Source of the DNA: an uncultured Ruminococcus sp.
GTDB lineage: Bacteria; Bacillota; Clostridia; Oscillospirales; Ruminococcaceae
Length of the DNA: 54,979 nt
NCBI GenBank assembly: GCA_900550695.1
Contig: URTF01000003.1
Coordinates: 1 to 54,979 of the forward strand
Direction of reading: 5' to 3'
The notes under the pieces are model-generated. The model was not told the DNA's origin. It made no database searches and worked only from the letters and a program-made list of their open reading frames with translations. This document shows positions 25,195-34,089 of the stretch, piece after piece. Each line of letters begins with the position of its first letter. Position 1 is the first letter of the stretch. The position numbers and the translations under genes were made by a program.

Positions 25195-26757
25195 ATGCTT
25201 TCACTTGATAAAACAAGCCTTGGCATTGAGCTTGGTTCGACCCGAATAAAGGCTGTTCTCATAGACGAAAATTATGCTCCCGCCGCATCGGGCAGCTATG
25301 ATTGGGAAAACAAGCTTGAAAACGGCTACTGGACATATTCGCTTGACGATATCCACAACGGTGTAAGAAGCTGCTTCGCCTCACTCGCCGATGACGTGAA
25401 GAACAGGTACGGAATTGCACTCACGCACGTCGGAGCAATGGGAGTTTCGGCAATGATGCACGGCTATATGGCTTTCGATGAAAACGACAGGCTGCTCGTT
25501 CCGTTCAGAACTTGGCGAAACACCACCACAAAGCAGGCGGCAGAGGAATTGAGCGAAGCGCTCGGCTTCAATATTCCCCAGCGCTGGAGCATCGCACATC
25601 TTTATCAGGCTGTACTGAATGGTGAAGCGCACATTCCGCAGACAGCGCACATAACAACTCTCGCAGGCTACATAAATTATCTCCTCACGGGTGAAAGAGC
25701 GGTCGGAATTGGTGAAGCTTCGGGAATTTTCCCCGTCAGCAGGACGGATTACAATGCCGAGATGCTCAGAACTGCCGAAAAAAAGCTTTCCTCGCACGGA
25801 TTTGACAAAAAGCTTGCGGAAGTTCTTCCTCCCGTAAAGCTCGCAGGTGAAAAGGGTGCATTTCTCACCGAAATCGGCGCAAAATTCCTCGACCCGACGG
25901 GTACATTCAAATCGGGCGTTCCCGTTTGCCCTCCCGAGGGTGACGCAGGAACGGGAATGGTCGCAGCGAACGCTGTACGTTCGGGAACGGGCAATGTTTC
26001 CGCAGGAACTTCGGTATTCTCAATGCTCGTTCTGGAAAAAGACCTCAAAAAAGCCTATCCCGAAATTGATATGGTAACAACGCCCGACGGCGCACCTGCC
26101 GCAATGGTGCATTGCAACAACTGCTGCTCCGAACTGGACGCTTGGGTGAAGCTTTTCGGCGAATTTGCTGAGCTTACGGGAAACAAGCTTGACAAGTCGG
26201 CACTTTACGAAACGCTTTATAAAAATGCAATGACGGGCGATGCCGACTGCGGCAGAGTTACGGCATTCAACTATCTTTCGGGCGAACCCGTGACGGGCGC
26301 AGAGGACGGCAGACCGATGTATTTCCGCCAGCCGAACGGCAGTATGAACCTCGCAAACTTTTTCAGAGCGCAGCTTTATTCGGCGTTCGCTTCGCTTAAA
26401 ATAGGTATGGATATCCTCTTTGAAAAGGAAAACGCCAAGGCTCGGCAGTTCACGGGTCACGGCGGCATTTTCAAGGTAAAGGGTGCGGCACAGCAAGTCC
26501 TTGCCGACGCTCTGAACACCCCCGTTTCCGTAATGACAACGGCAGGTGAGGGCGGCGCATGGGGAATGGCTCTGCTCGCTTCTTATATGGTGAACGGCGG
26601 CGGAAAAGCTCTCCCCGACTGGCTTGACAGCGAGGTTTTCACAGGAATGGAAAAGCTCACGCTCACTCCGAATGAGAACGGAACGAACGGTTTCAATGAA
26701 TTTATAAAGAGATACAAAGCGGCTCTCGGCGCAGAAGATATTCTCGGAAAAATTTGA
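25195..26757 (+). CDS. araB: FGGY carbohydrate kinase, L-ribulokinase of the arabinose operon
   Basis: 520 residues, 1 bp after the esterase gene. FGGY-kinase features: LGIELGSTRIKAVLID at the N-terminus, GVSAMMHGYMAFDENDRLLV, TLAGYINYLLTGERAVG and the nucleotide-binding TGNVSAGTSVFSML with a C-terminal TTAGEGGAWGMALLASY. Between araA and araD the expected reaction is ATP-dependent phosphorylation of L-ribulose. The sequence resembles xylulokinase-type FGGY proteins rather than E. coli AraB, so the symbol rests on context. Confidence 0.88.
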   Translation: MLSLDKTSLGIELGSTRIKAVLIDENYAPAASGSYDWENKLENGYWTYSLDDIHNGVRSCFASLADDVKNRYGIALTHVGAMGVSAMMHGYMAFDENDRLLVPFRTWRNTTTKQAAEELSEALGFNIPQRWSIAHLYQAVLNGEAHIPQTAHITTLAGYINYLLTGERAVGIGEASGIFPVSRTDYNAEMLRTAEKKLSSHGFDKKLAEVLPPVKLAGEKGAFLTEIGAKFLDPTGTFKSGVPVCPPEGDAGTGMVAANAVRSGTGNVSAGTSVFSMLVLEKDLKKAYPEIDMVTTPDGAPAAMVHCNNCCSELDAWVKLFGEFAELTGNKLDKSALYETLYKNAMTGDADCGRVTAFNYLSGEPVTGAEDGRPMYFRQPNGSMNLANFFRAQLYSAFASLKIGMDILFEKENAKARQFTGHGGIFKVKGAAQQVLADALNTPVSVMTTAGEGGAWGMALLASYMVNGGGKALPDWLDSEVFTGMEKLTLTPNENGTNGFNEFIKRYKAALGAEDILGKI

Positions 26758-26771
26758 AAGGAAAGATAAAA

Positions 26772-27464
26772 ATGCTTGAAAAATTAAAGCAGGAAGTGCT
26801 TGAAGCAAATCTTATGCTCCCGAAATACGGACTTGTAACATTTACTTGGGGCAACGTTTCGGCGGTCGACAGAGAAAGCGGAATGATAGTTATAAAGCCG
26901 TCGGGCGTTGAATATGACACTATGACGGCTGATGATATGGTCGTTGTGGAGCTTGCAACGGGAAAGGTCGCAGAGGGAAAATACAAGCCGTCGAGCGACA
27001 CTCCGACGCATCTTGAACTCTACCGTGCATATGAAAATATCGGCGGCATCGTTCACACTCACAGCCGCTGGGCAACCTCGTTCGCACAGGCAGGAACGGG
27101 CATTATCCCGATGGGAACAACGCAGGGCGACTATTTCTACGGCGAAATCCCCTGCACAAGAGCAATGACTCCCGAGGAGATCGGCGGCGAGTACGAAAAG
27201 GAAACGGGAACGGTCATAATCGAAGCTTTTAAGGGCATTGACCCGATGACGATACCTGCCGTTCTTGTGAAGAACCACGGACCGTTCGCTTGGGGCAAGG
27301 ACGCAAAGGAAGCTGTTCACAACGCTGTCGTGCTTGAAGAAGTCGCATTTATGAATTATCATGCGATGTCGATAAATGCGCAGGCAGGACGTATGCCGCA
27401 GGAGCTTCTCGATAAGCACTATCTCCGCAAGCATGGTGCAAATGCCTATTATGGTCAGAATTGA
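26772..27464 (+). CDS. araD: L-ribulose-5-phosphate 4-epimerase
   Basis: 230 residues from the ATG at 26772 (GAAAGGA upstream; the Met at 26754 overlaps araB). Zinc ligands His95 and His97 in VHTHSRW, His169 in VKNHGPF, and Asp76 and Asp120 match E. coli AraD. Final step to D-xylulose 5-phosphate. Fourth gene of the operon. Confidence 0.95.
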   Translation: MLEKLKQEVLEANLMLPKYGLVTFTWGNVSAVDRESGMIVIKPSGVEYDTMTADDMVVVELATGKVAEGKYKPSSDTPTHLELYRAYENIGGIVHTHSRWATSFAQAGTGIIPMGTTQGDYFYGEIPCTRAMTPEEIGGEYEKETGTVIIEAFKGIDPMTIPAVLVKNHGPFAWGKDAKEAVHNAVVLEEVAFMNYHAMSINAQAGRMPQELLDKHYLRKHGANAYYGQN

Positions 27465-27495
27465 CCAAGTCAGAACTGACAATGAGGAAAACGAT

Positions 27496-30400
27496 ATGAA
27501 TTTTTGCGATACATATTCTAATAGGACGCTATTCTGCGACAACTGGGAGTTTTTCAAAGCTCCGTTCGGCTCGGACTATTCCGAAAGCTTCGACTTTAAA
27601 CGGGTAGATGTTCCGCACGACTGGCTTATCTACGATACGAATAATTTGTACGAAACTTCAACGGGCTGGTACAGAAAGAATTTTTCTTATACGAAAAAAG
27701 ACGGCGTTCGCACATATATCCGCTTTGACGGCGTTTATACAGACAGCAAGGTCTATGTCAACGGTACGCTCGCAGGCGAATGGAAATACGGCTATTCCGC
27801 ATTTCAGTTCGACATAACCGACCTTGTGAAGAACGGCGAAAATGTTGTGACCGTCCGTGTCGATCACCGCTCGCCGAATTCAAGGTGGTATTCGGGAGCA
27901 GGTATTTTCCGCAGGGTATGGCTCTGCGAAAGCTCCGAGATACGCTTTGGAAATGACGGCATTTACATCTCCGCAAAGCCGAAAAACAACGCTTGGGAGG
28001 TCGAAGTTACCTCCGAGATCGTCCGTGAAAAGAGCGTTCCGATAGCAGGCGTAAGGGTGAAAAGCACTATCCTTGACGACAGCGGAAACAGCATTGCAGA
28101 CTATGAAAGCGATGCCTGCGCAGTCGATATTTCCTGCATACCCGAGGCAGTGAGAGCGGACGGTTCGGCTTATTCGCTCACAACTCAGAGAATGACGGTC
28201 GAATCGCCGAAGTTGTGGGATATTGACGAACCTTACCTTTACACAATGGTTTCGGAAATCATCGTAAACGGTGATATAGTTCAGTGTGTAAGTCAGCGTT
28301 TCGGCTTGCGAACGATAGAATTCACGACCGATAAAGGCTTCTTCCTCAACGGAAAGCATATAAAGCTTCACGGTTCGTGCGAGCATCACGACAACGGCTG
28401 TCTTGGTGCGGTGTCCAACAAAGCGGCGCTCCGCAGACGTTTTGCAAAGCTCCGTGAAATGGGCGTGAATGCGATAAGAACCTCGCACAATATGCCTGCG
28501 GAGGAATTTATGGAGCTTGCCGATGAAACGGGTATGCTCATTCTCTCCGAGGGCTTTGATATGTGGGAGCGTTCAAAGACCGACTATGACTATGCGAGAT
28601 TTTTCGATGAATGGGTAGAAAAGGACGTAGCTTCGTGGGTTCGCCGTGACAGGAACAGACCTTCGATAATAGGCTGGAGCATCGGAAACGAGATCTTTGA
28701 CACCCACGCTGACGAGAGAGGTCAGGAAGTAACTGCCTGGCTCAAAAGGCTTGTTAAGCTGCACGACCCGAACGGAAACGGTTATGTAACGTTCGGCTCA
28801 AACTTTATGCAGTGGGAAAACGGTCAGAAGTGCGGCGATATTTTGAAGCTTGTCGGCTACAATTACGGCGAAAGACTTTACGCCGACCACCACAAGGCTC
28901 ACCCCGACTGGATGATATATGGCAGTGAAACTGCATCGGTCGTACAGAGCCGTGGAATATATCATTTTCCGCTTTCGCAGACAGTTCTTGCCGATGATGA
29001 TGAGCAATGCTCTTCGCTCGGAAACAGCTGCACGGGCTGGGGCGCAAAGAACACCGAAGAGTGCATCATAAAAGACCGTGACGCTGAATACTGCGCAGGT
29101 CAGTTTATATGGACTGGTTTTGACTACATCGGCGAGCCAACGCCTTACAGCACGAAAAATTCCTACTTCGGTCAGTATGATACGGCAGGCTTCCCGAAGG
29201 ACAGCGCATACGTTTTCCGTGCCGAATGGACGGACTGTAAAAAATCACCGTTCGTGCATATCTTCCCGTACTGGGACTTCAACGAGGGTATGCCGATAGA
29301 TGTCAGAGTTTGCTCAAATGCGCCGAAAGTCGAGCTTTTCTACAACGGAGCTTCGCTCGGCGTGACCGAGATAGATCATTCGCACGGACAAAAGCTCACC
29401 GCCGATCACGTTATCCCTTATGCAAAGGGCGAGCTTAAAGCGGTCGCTTATGACGAGGACGGAAACATCATCGCCGAGGACGTTCAGCGTTCGTTCGGAG
29501 ATGCCGCAAGACTTGAAATTTCCGCCGATAAGACCGAGCTTAAAGCGGACGGCTGTGACCTTATCTATCTTGAAATTTCCGCTTTCGATAAGGACGGAAG
29601 CTTCTGCGCAAATGCGAATAACCGTGTGAATGTTCGTGTTGAGGGTGCGGCAAGGCTTATGGGTCTTGACAACGGCGACAGCACCGACTATGACCAATAC
29701 AAAGGCACTTCACGCCGACTTTTCTCGGGCAAAATGCTTGCGGTCATCGGTGCGACCGACAAGGCAGGGGACATAAAGGTAACGATAAGCTCGCCCGAAC
29801 TTCCCGAAAGCGTTATCGAACTGAAATCGGTCGAGGCTGAATACGAGAACGGCGTTTCTTCAATAGAAAATGTTTCATTTGCCGAAACAGAGTGCGGAAA
29901 AACGAACGAAATTCCCGTCAGAAAGCTTGAACTTTGCGCCGAGAGCCTTGAATTTTCCGAGGAAAAGCGCGAGATCACCGTTAATGTCAAGGCTTATCCC
30001 GAAAATTCCGATTATGCGGACGATATCGAGTTCAAGGTGACAAATGAAACGGGTATTCCGACAAATATTGCAGAATGTACCGACAACGGGGACGGCACTG
30101 TAACGCTAAAAGCAAAAGGCGACGGCTGCTTCTATCTTCGTGCAATGTGCAAAAACGGAACAGAGCACATACACATTCTTTCCGTGCTTAAATTCACGGC
30201 GGACGGACTTGGCGATGCTCTCACTTCGCCGTACAGCTTCGTTCACGGCGGGCTTTACACAAGAGCGAGCGAAAATATTTGCAGCGGCGTGAACAAGGGC
30301 GTTGGCTTCGCATCGGGCGGAGTGTCCTCATGGGCGGCGTTTGACAATGTTGACTTCGGTTCGGCAGGCTCGGATGAAGTGACCGTTTCGATATGGGCGA

Positions 30401-30987
30401 ACACACTCGACCCTGTTAATGTCCGCTTCTATGACGGCATACCGAACGAGGGCGGAAAGCTCCTCGGCAGCTTCACATATCACAAGCAGCCCGAGTGGAT
30501 GATATTCAAGGACGAGACCTACAAGCTCCCCGAACGGCTCAAAGGCATACATACCTTCTGCGTTGAAACGGACGGCGGCTATCAGATGAGCGGCTTTAAA
30601 TTTGAAAAGCCGAACCGTGAATTCGGCGTGAATTATGCGGCTGACTCCGAGCATATCTACGGCGACCGCTTCACAGCCGAGGAAAAAGCCGTTACGAATA
30701 TCGGAAACAACGTTCTGCTCGACTTCGGCGAGTTCGATTTCACCGATGAAAAACCGACAAAACTTGTTATAAGCGGAAGATCACCGCTGCCGCTCAACAG
30801 TATTCACCTTATCACGAACGGCGAAAACGGCGAGAACCGCACCCTCTGCGAATTCAAAACTGACGACAGCGAAAATTATTCCGAAAGGTCATTCGATGTC
30901 AGTGGCATAAACGGAAAGCAGACGGTAATGTTTGCTTTCCTCCCGGGCAGCAGCTTTGACTTTGAATATTTCAGATTTATGAGCTGA
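27496..30987 (+). CDS. Large multidomain GH2 glycosidase
   Basis: 1163 residues from the ATG at 27496 (GAGGAAAAC upstream). Order: jelly-roll sugar-binding domain (VPHDWLIYDTNNLYETSTGW), Ig-like domain, catalytic barrel with acid/base Glu399 (GWSIGNEIFD) and nucleophile Glu478 (MIYGSETAS), the FIWTGFDYIGEPTPY motif, then further Ig-like domains and a beta-sandwich C-terminus. No signal peptide, so cytoplasmic. Known: GH2 covers beta-galactosidase, glucuronidase, mannosidase and arabinopyranosidase activities. Operon position suggests it liberates L-arabinose or galactose from arabinogalactan- or arabinoxylan-derived oligosaccharides. Exact activity uncertain. Confidence 0.88.
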   Translation: MNFCDTYSNRTLFCDNWEFFKAPFGSDYSESFDFKRVDVPHDWLIYDTNNLYETSTGWYRKNFSYTKKDGVRTYIRFDGVYTDSKVYVNGTLAGEWKYGYSAFQFDITDLVKNGENVVTVRVDHRSPNSRWYSGAGIFRRVWLCESSEIRFGNDGIYISAKPKNNAWEVEVTSEIVREKSVPIAGVRVKSTILDDSGNSIADYESDACAVDISCIPEAVRADGSAYSLTTQRMTVESPKLWDIDEPYLYTMVSEIIVNGDIVQCVSQRFGLRTIEFTTDKGFFLNGKHIKLHGSCEHHDNGCLGAVSNKAALRRRFAKLREMGVNAIRTSHNMPAEEFMELADETGMLILSEGFDMWERSKTDYDYARFFDEWVEKDVASWVRRDRNRPSIIGWSIGNEIFDTHADERGQEVTAWLKRLVKLHDPNGNGYVTFGSNFMQWENGQKCGDILKLVGYNYGERLYADHHKAHPDWMIYGSETASVVQSRGIYHFPLSQTVLADDDEQCSSLGNSCTGWGAKNTEECIIKDRDAEYCAGQFIWTGFDYIGEPTPYSTKNSYFGQYDTAGFPKDSAYVFRAEWTDCKKSPFVHIFPYWDFNEGMPIDVRVCSNAPKVELFYNGASLGVTEIDHSHGQKLTADHVIPYAKGELKAVAYDEDGNIIAEDVQRSFGDAARLEISADKTELKADGCDLIYLEISAFDKDGSFCANANNRVNVRVEGAARLMGLDNGDSTDYDQYKGTSRRLFSGKMLAVIGATDKAGDIKVTISSPELPESVIELKSVEAEYENGVSSIENVSFAETECGKTNEIPVRKLELCAESLEFSEEKREITVNVKAYPENSDYADDIEFKVTNETGIPTNIAECTDNGDGTVTLKAKGDGCFYLRAMCKNGTEHIHILSVLKFTADGLGDALTSPYSFVHGGLYTRASENICSGVNKGVGFASGGVSSWAAFDNVDFGSAGSDEVTVSIWANTLDPVNVRFYDGIPNEGGKLLGSFTYHKQPEWMIFKDETYKLPERLKGIHTFCVETDGGYQMSGFKFEKPNREFGVNYAADSEHIYGDRFTAEEKAVTNIGNNVLLDFGEFDFTDEKPTKLVISGRSPLPLNSIHLITNGENGENRTLCEFKTDDSENYSERSFDVSGINGKQTVMFAFLPGSSFDFEYFRFMS

Positions 30988-31011
30988 ACGCTTGGAAATC
31001 AGCATAAAAAT

Positions 31012-31053
31012 TGAAGTTTACGTCCGCTTTTTACGGCGGGCGTAAACTTTTTT
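31012..31053 (+). terminator. Terminator of the arabinose operon
   Basis: AAGTTTACG..CCGC pairs with GGCGGGCGTAAACTT, followed by TTTTT. Directly followed by the repeat at 31056. Confidence 0.8.
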
Positions 31054-31055
31054 AT

Positions 31056-31155
31056 ACTAAACACCAATTAAAAACTATACAAAAAATCAAGCCGACAATC
31101 CTGAATATATGTGATTTCGGCGCAGATTTTATCCTGTATTTTATTGGTGTTTAGT
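31056..31155. repeat. Terminator-like inverted-repeat element, copy in reverse orientation
   Basis: 100 bp, ACTAAACACCAAT...ATTGGTGTTTAGT (13-bp perfect terminal inverted repeats), flanked by AT on both sides. Its reverse complement matches the copy at 46181 through AAATCTGCGCCGAAATC and GATTGTCGGCTTGATTTTTT. Confidence 0.8.
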
Positions 31156-31192
31156 ATTAGTATTACTATCTTAAAAATAATTAAAAAAGAGG

Positions 31193-31221
31193 TTGACCGA
31201 GGAAGTTTTTTATGGTATAAT
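31193..31221 (+). promoter_or_regulatory. Promoter of tRNA-Leu
   Basis: TTGACC (31193-31198), 17 bp, TATAAT (31216-31221), 16 bp before the tRNA. Confidence 0.75.
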
Positions 31222-31237
31222 ATAAAAGTTGAAATTA

Positions 31238-31321
31238 GCGGATGTGGCGGAATTGGCAGACGCGCCAGACTTAGGATCTGGTGTCCCCGACGTGCAGGTT
31301 CAAGTCCTGTTATCCGCACCA
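31238..31321 (+). tRNA. tRNA-Leu (anticodon TAG)
   Basis: 84 nt with acceptor GCGGATG/TATCCGC, D-loop AATTGGCAGA, anticodon loop CTTAGGA (TAG at 31272-31274), a long variable arm as in class II tRNAs, the TTCAAGTCC T-loop region, and an encoded CCA at 31319-31321. The class II size and anticodon agree on leucine. Confidence 0.96.
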
Positions 31322-31327
31322 AACCCA

Positions 31328-31365
31328 GAAACCTCGCAGCTGCGTCAGTTGCGAGGTTTCTTTAT
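31328..31365 (+). terminator. tRNA terminator
   Basis: GAAACCTCGCA / TGCGAGGTTTC, 11-bp perfect stem, followed by TTTATT. Confidence 0.85.
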
Positions 31366-31445
31366 TGCTTTATCGCATAAAATCAAATGCACAAAAGGTC
31401 AGTACCACGACACTACCACGACAAAAATAAAAATTAAACAATTTG

Positions 31446-32900
31446 TCATTTAACCAAATTTGCAGCAGCGGCTGCGCTTTCAAGTGCCTTGTCTGCGGCA
31501 AGAACGGCCTGGCCTGCGGCATCACAGCCTTTTTTGACCGCATCTTCCGATTCATTGAGTATATCTGCTGACTTTCGTGCAGATTCCGCACTTTCGGCTG
31601 CAAGGCTTCGCACCTCATCGGCAACAACAGCAAATCCCTTGCCGTTTTCGCCTGCACGGGCAGCTTCTATTGCGGCATTGAGTGCGAGCATATTCGTCTG
31701 AAAAGCTATATCCTCGATCGCACCGATGATAGATCTTATGCGCTGATTTTTTTCACCGATGATATTTACGGCTTCGGAAAGCTCGGACGATCTTTCACGG
31801 CTTTCCTTTATCATTTTTTCTGCTTCGGCAACGGCATTAGCCGCATCCTTTCCCGAAGCTTCGGCTGATGAAAGCTTTTCTTCAAGTGCTTTTATATGCT
31901 CTTCAAGCTCGGTTTTTTCATTGTTTGTGCGTTCAAGCTCTGCACCGAGAGCGGCAAGCTGCTTTTCCGTTTCTTCGGAAACCAATGCAGGCTCGGAGCG
32001 TTCGGGTACGGACGCTGATATCTCCTGCACGGGGAGGGAAACTTCCTGCACAGGCGAGGGAAGAACGGGGGAATTTTGCACTTTCGGTTCGTTAATTTCA
32101 GCGTCCTTTTCTTCGTTCGTCTTGCCGATGAGAACGCAGCATATCGCCGAAGAAGCGGCTGCCAGAACTGCCGCAAGCACTGCGGTCACCGCAATAAAAG
32201 GTCGGCTGTCGGTCTTTTCGGGGAAGCTGTAGTCGAACATTTCAAGCGAAAGTTCACCGCACTGCTCACTCGCTTTGTCATATACGGGGGAGTTAAGCTC
32301 GGTCGAGATGATAGTTTTGCCGCCGACGGAAAGCTTTGCACCCATATTTTCAAGCGAAGCGAGATATCCGCCGAAATATTCTGCATCACAGCTGCAGACG
32401 GTGATATTCCCGTTTGCGGAGTTTGTTACGGCATAGTAAAGTCTGCCCGAAATTTCATCGAAAATGAATCCGTCCGAAACGGAGAGAATTCCTGTTGAGC
32501 TGTAATTTTTTCCGCCTGCAAAGCCGATGCTTTCGCCGCTTTTGATAAAGTCAAGAGTTATCCCGATCTCCGAAAGTGCGCTGTTTCGGTCACGGAGTGC
32601 ATAGCTCTTGAATTCATCGGGTGCATATCGTATAGATGCGAGTTCGGAGGTTTCGTTGGCTGCCGCTTTCATAAGGTCAGCCTTTTCGGATATGTAAAGG
32701 GCGCTGCTTTCCGCAGAAGTGTGAACGGACGAAGCCGCATCAGTGCGCTTGTTCAGATTTACACCAAACGTGACTGCACAGACTGCAAGCAGAGCGGTGC
32801 AAACCGTAACTGCGGCTGCGGCTTTTATCTTAGCCGATCTTTTGTTCAATCCGAACGCCTCCTTTAGCATATTTTCACGGATAATGTCATATACATTCAT
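31446..32900 (-). CDS. Short methyl-accepting chemotaxis-type receptor
   Basis: 484 residues. Membrane helix about 25-47, periplasmic-side domain about 50-228, second helix about 232-260, a Pro/Val/Glu linker, then coiled coil (about 305-405) and the MCP hairpin tip IAFQTNMLALNAAIEAARAG followed by GFAVVADEVRSLA. Only about 75 residues follow the tip, against well over 100 in usual receptors, and no HAMP domain is recognisable. Known: the tip contacts CheA/CheW. No che genes nearby. The start at 32900 has no good ribosome site; a -10-like TATAATG overlaps it, so the true start or a leaderless mRNA is open. Confidence 0.82.
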   Translation of the reverse strand: MNVYDIIRENMLKEAFGLNKRSAKIKAAAAVTVCTALLAVCAVTFGVNLNKRTDAASSVHTSAESSALYISEKADLMKAAANETSELASIRYAPDEFKSYALRDRNSALSEIGITLDFIKSGESIGFAGGKNYSSTGILSVSDGFIFDEISGRLYYAVTNSANGNITVCSCDAEYFGGYLASLENMGAKLSVGGKTIISTELNSPVYDKASEQCGELSLEMFDYSFPEKTDSRPFIAVTAVLAAVLAAASSAICCVLIGKTNEEKDAEINEPKVQNSPVLPSPVQEVSLPVQEISASVPERSEPALVSEETEKQLAALGAELERTNNEKTELEEHIKALEEKLSSAEASGKDAANAVAEAEKMIKESRERSSELSEAVNIIGEKNQRIRSIIGAIEDIAFQTNMLALNAAIEAARAGENGKGFAVVADEVRSLAAESAESARKSADILNESEDAVKKGCDAAGQAVLAADKALESAAAAANLVK

Positions 32901-33019
32901 TATAACGTAAAATTCCGTTGAATGGAATACTTTGTTAATAAATAAATGTAAATATACTATTGAATAAAAATTAATTTAATATTAACCGATTACAAAATTC
33001 TTACAAAGCAAGAAAACCC

Positions 33020-33048
33020 TTGAAAAAAGCTGCACAGTGTGCTATAAT
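33020..33048 (+). promoter_or_regulatory. Promoter of the vanY-like gene
   Basis: TTGAAA (33020-33025), 17 bp, TATAAT (33043-33048). Confidence 0.7.
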
Positions 33049-33086
33049 TCCGATAGCAAATGAATATTATGGAAAGGAATAAAAAA

Positions 33087-34013
33087 ATGGCACAGCAGAA
33101 AAAACGCAGGAAGAAAAAAATCAGCAAACAGGCTCTTATCCTGCGGTGGATAATGATAATAATACTCGTTCTTCTCATCTGGTTCGCAGTGAAAAAGATA
33201 GCTTCGGCTTTCAAAAAGGTCGATGATACCGCATCGGTGACTTCCTCGGTCTCATCGGCAAGCACTTCGCAGACAAGCGGCGGGACAGACGGAACAACAG
33301 ACAGCATTGCAGATGATCCGAACGGGATCGTTATAGGTGCAGGTGATGATATGACGGAAACAACGGCAGAGCAGGAAAACATCGATAATGCGTGGGCAAT
33401 GTTCCTCGTGAACAACCAAAATCCGCTCCCCGACGATTACGATAAGCGCATCAAAGTTAAAAAAGTCTATTCAAACGGCGAGCGTGATTTTGAGTTTGAC
33501 GAGCGTGCCGCTGACTACCTTATAAATATGTTCGCCGCAGCGAAAAAGGACGGCATAAACCTCACCGTAAATTCGTCCTACCGCACTATTGAGTACCAGC
33601 AGTTCAACTTCGACAGAAGCGTACAGCAGCGTGTCAATAACGGAATGAGCTATGACGAAGCGGTTCTCGATACCGAAAAAGAGGTCGCATATCCCGGAAA
33701 AAGCGAGCATAACGCAGGACTTTCAGCAGATATTTTCTCCGATGAGTATGTAAGCTTTGATGATGACGGCTTTAAGAATACCAAAGCGTATGCATGGCTT
33801 ATGGAAAATGCCGCAGATTATGGCTTTATCCTACGTTATCCCGAGGGGAAGGAAGACGAAACGGGCATAATCTATGAACCGTGGCATTACCGTTTTGTCG
33901 GCGTTTACTATGCGCATAAGGTTAGCGAAAGCGGACTTTGCCTTGAAGAATATTTTAAGGCAAACGGCTGGCTTGATGAAAACGGCACTGCAACACAAAT
34001 GACGGCTTTTTAG
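33087..34013 (+). CDS. VanY-type D-alanyl-D-alanine carboxypeptidase
   Basis: 308 residues from the ATG at 33087 (GGAAAGGAAT upstream; an earlier ATG at 33060 lacks a site). Lys/Arg-rich cytoplasmic tail, one membrane helix about 22-40, Ser/Thr-rich linker to about 100, and a peptidase M15B/VanY domain (PF02557): zinc motif SEHNAGLSADI and EPWHYRFVG. Trims the terminal D-Ala of peptidoglycan stem peptides outside the membrane. No vancomycin-resistance genes nearby, so a housekeeping wall enzyme is more likely than a resistance gene. Confidence 0.9.
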   Translation: MAQQKKRRKKKISKQALILRWIMIIILVLLIWFAVKKIASAFKKVDDTASVTSSVSSASTSQTSGGTDGTTDSIADDPNGIVIGAGDDMTETTAEQENIDNAWAMFLVNNQNPLPDDYDKRIKVKKVYSNGERDFEFDERAADYLINMFAAAKKDGINLTVNSSYRTIEYQQFNFDRSVQQRVNNGMSYDEAVLDTEKEVAYPGKSEHNAGLSADIFSDEYVSFDDDGFKNTKAYAWLMENAADYGFILRYPEGKEDETGIIYEPWHYRFVGVYYAHKVSESGLCLEEYFKANGWLDENGTATQMTAF

Positions 34014-34036
34014 CGATCTGCTAAACGCAAACGGAT

Positions 34037-34077
34037 AAAAGCGTACACCTTTCGTAAGCTGAAAGGTGTACGCTTTT
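34037..34077. terminator. Bidirectional terminator, vanY-like / ABC operon
   Basis: AAAAGCGTACACCTTTC / GAAAGGTGTACGCTTTT, 17-bp perfect stem between two convergent transcripts. Confidence 0.85.
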
Positions 34078-34089
34078 GGTTTAGTATTA

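Noticed and set aside
26020..26808. 262-codon frame on the minus strand within araB
   Set aside because: Shadow frame; the plus strand encodes a complete FGGY kinase.
27454..27480. Tandem 12-bp near repeats GTCAGAATTGAC / GTCAGAACTGAC at the araD-GH2 junction
   Set aside because: Short, partly coding and without other copies nearby; probably a small local duplication.
33087..34013. Vancomycin-resistance vanY
   Set aside because: The VanY fold is present, but no vanHAX, vanRS or vanZ neighbours; ordinary wall carboxypeptidase is more likely.
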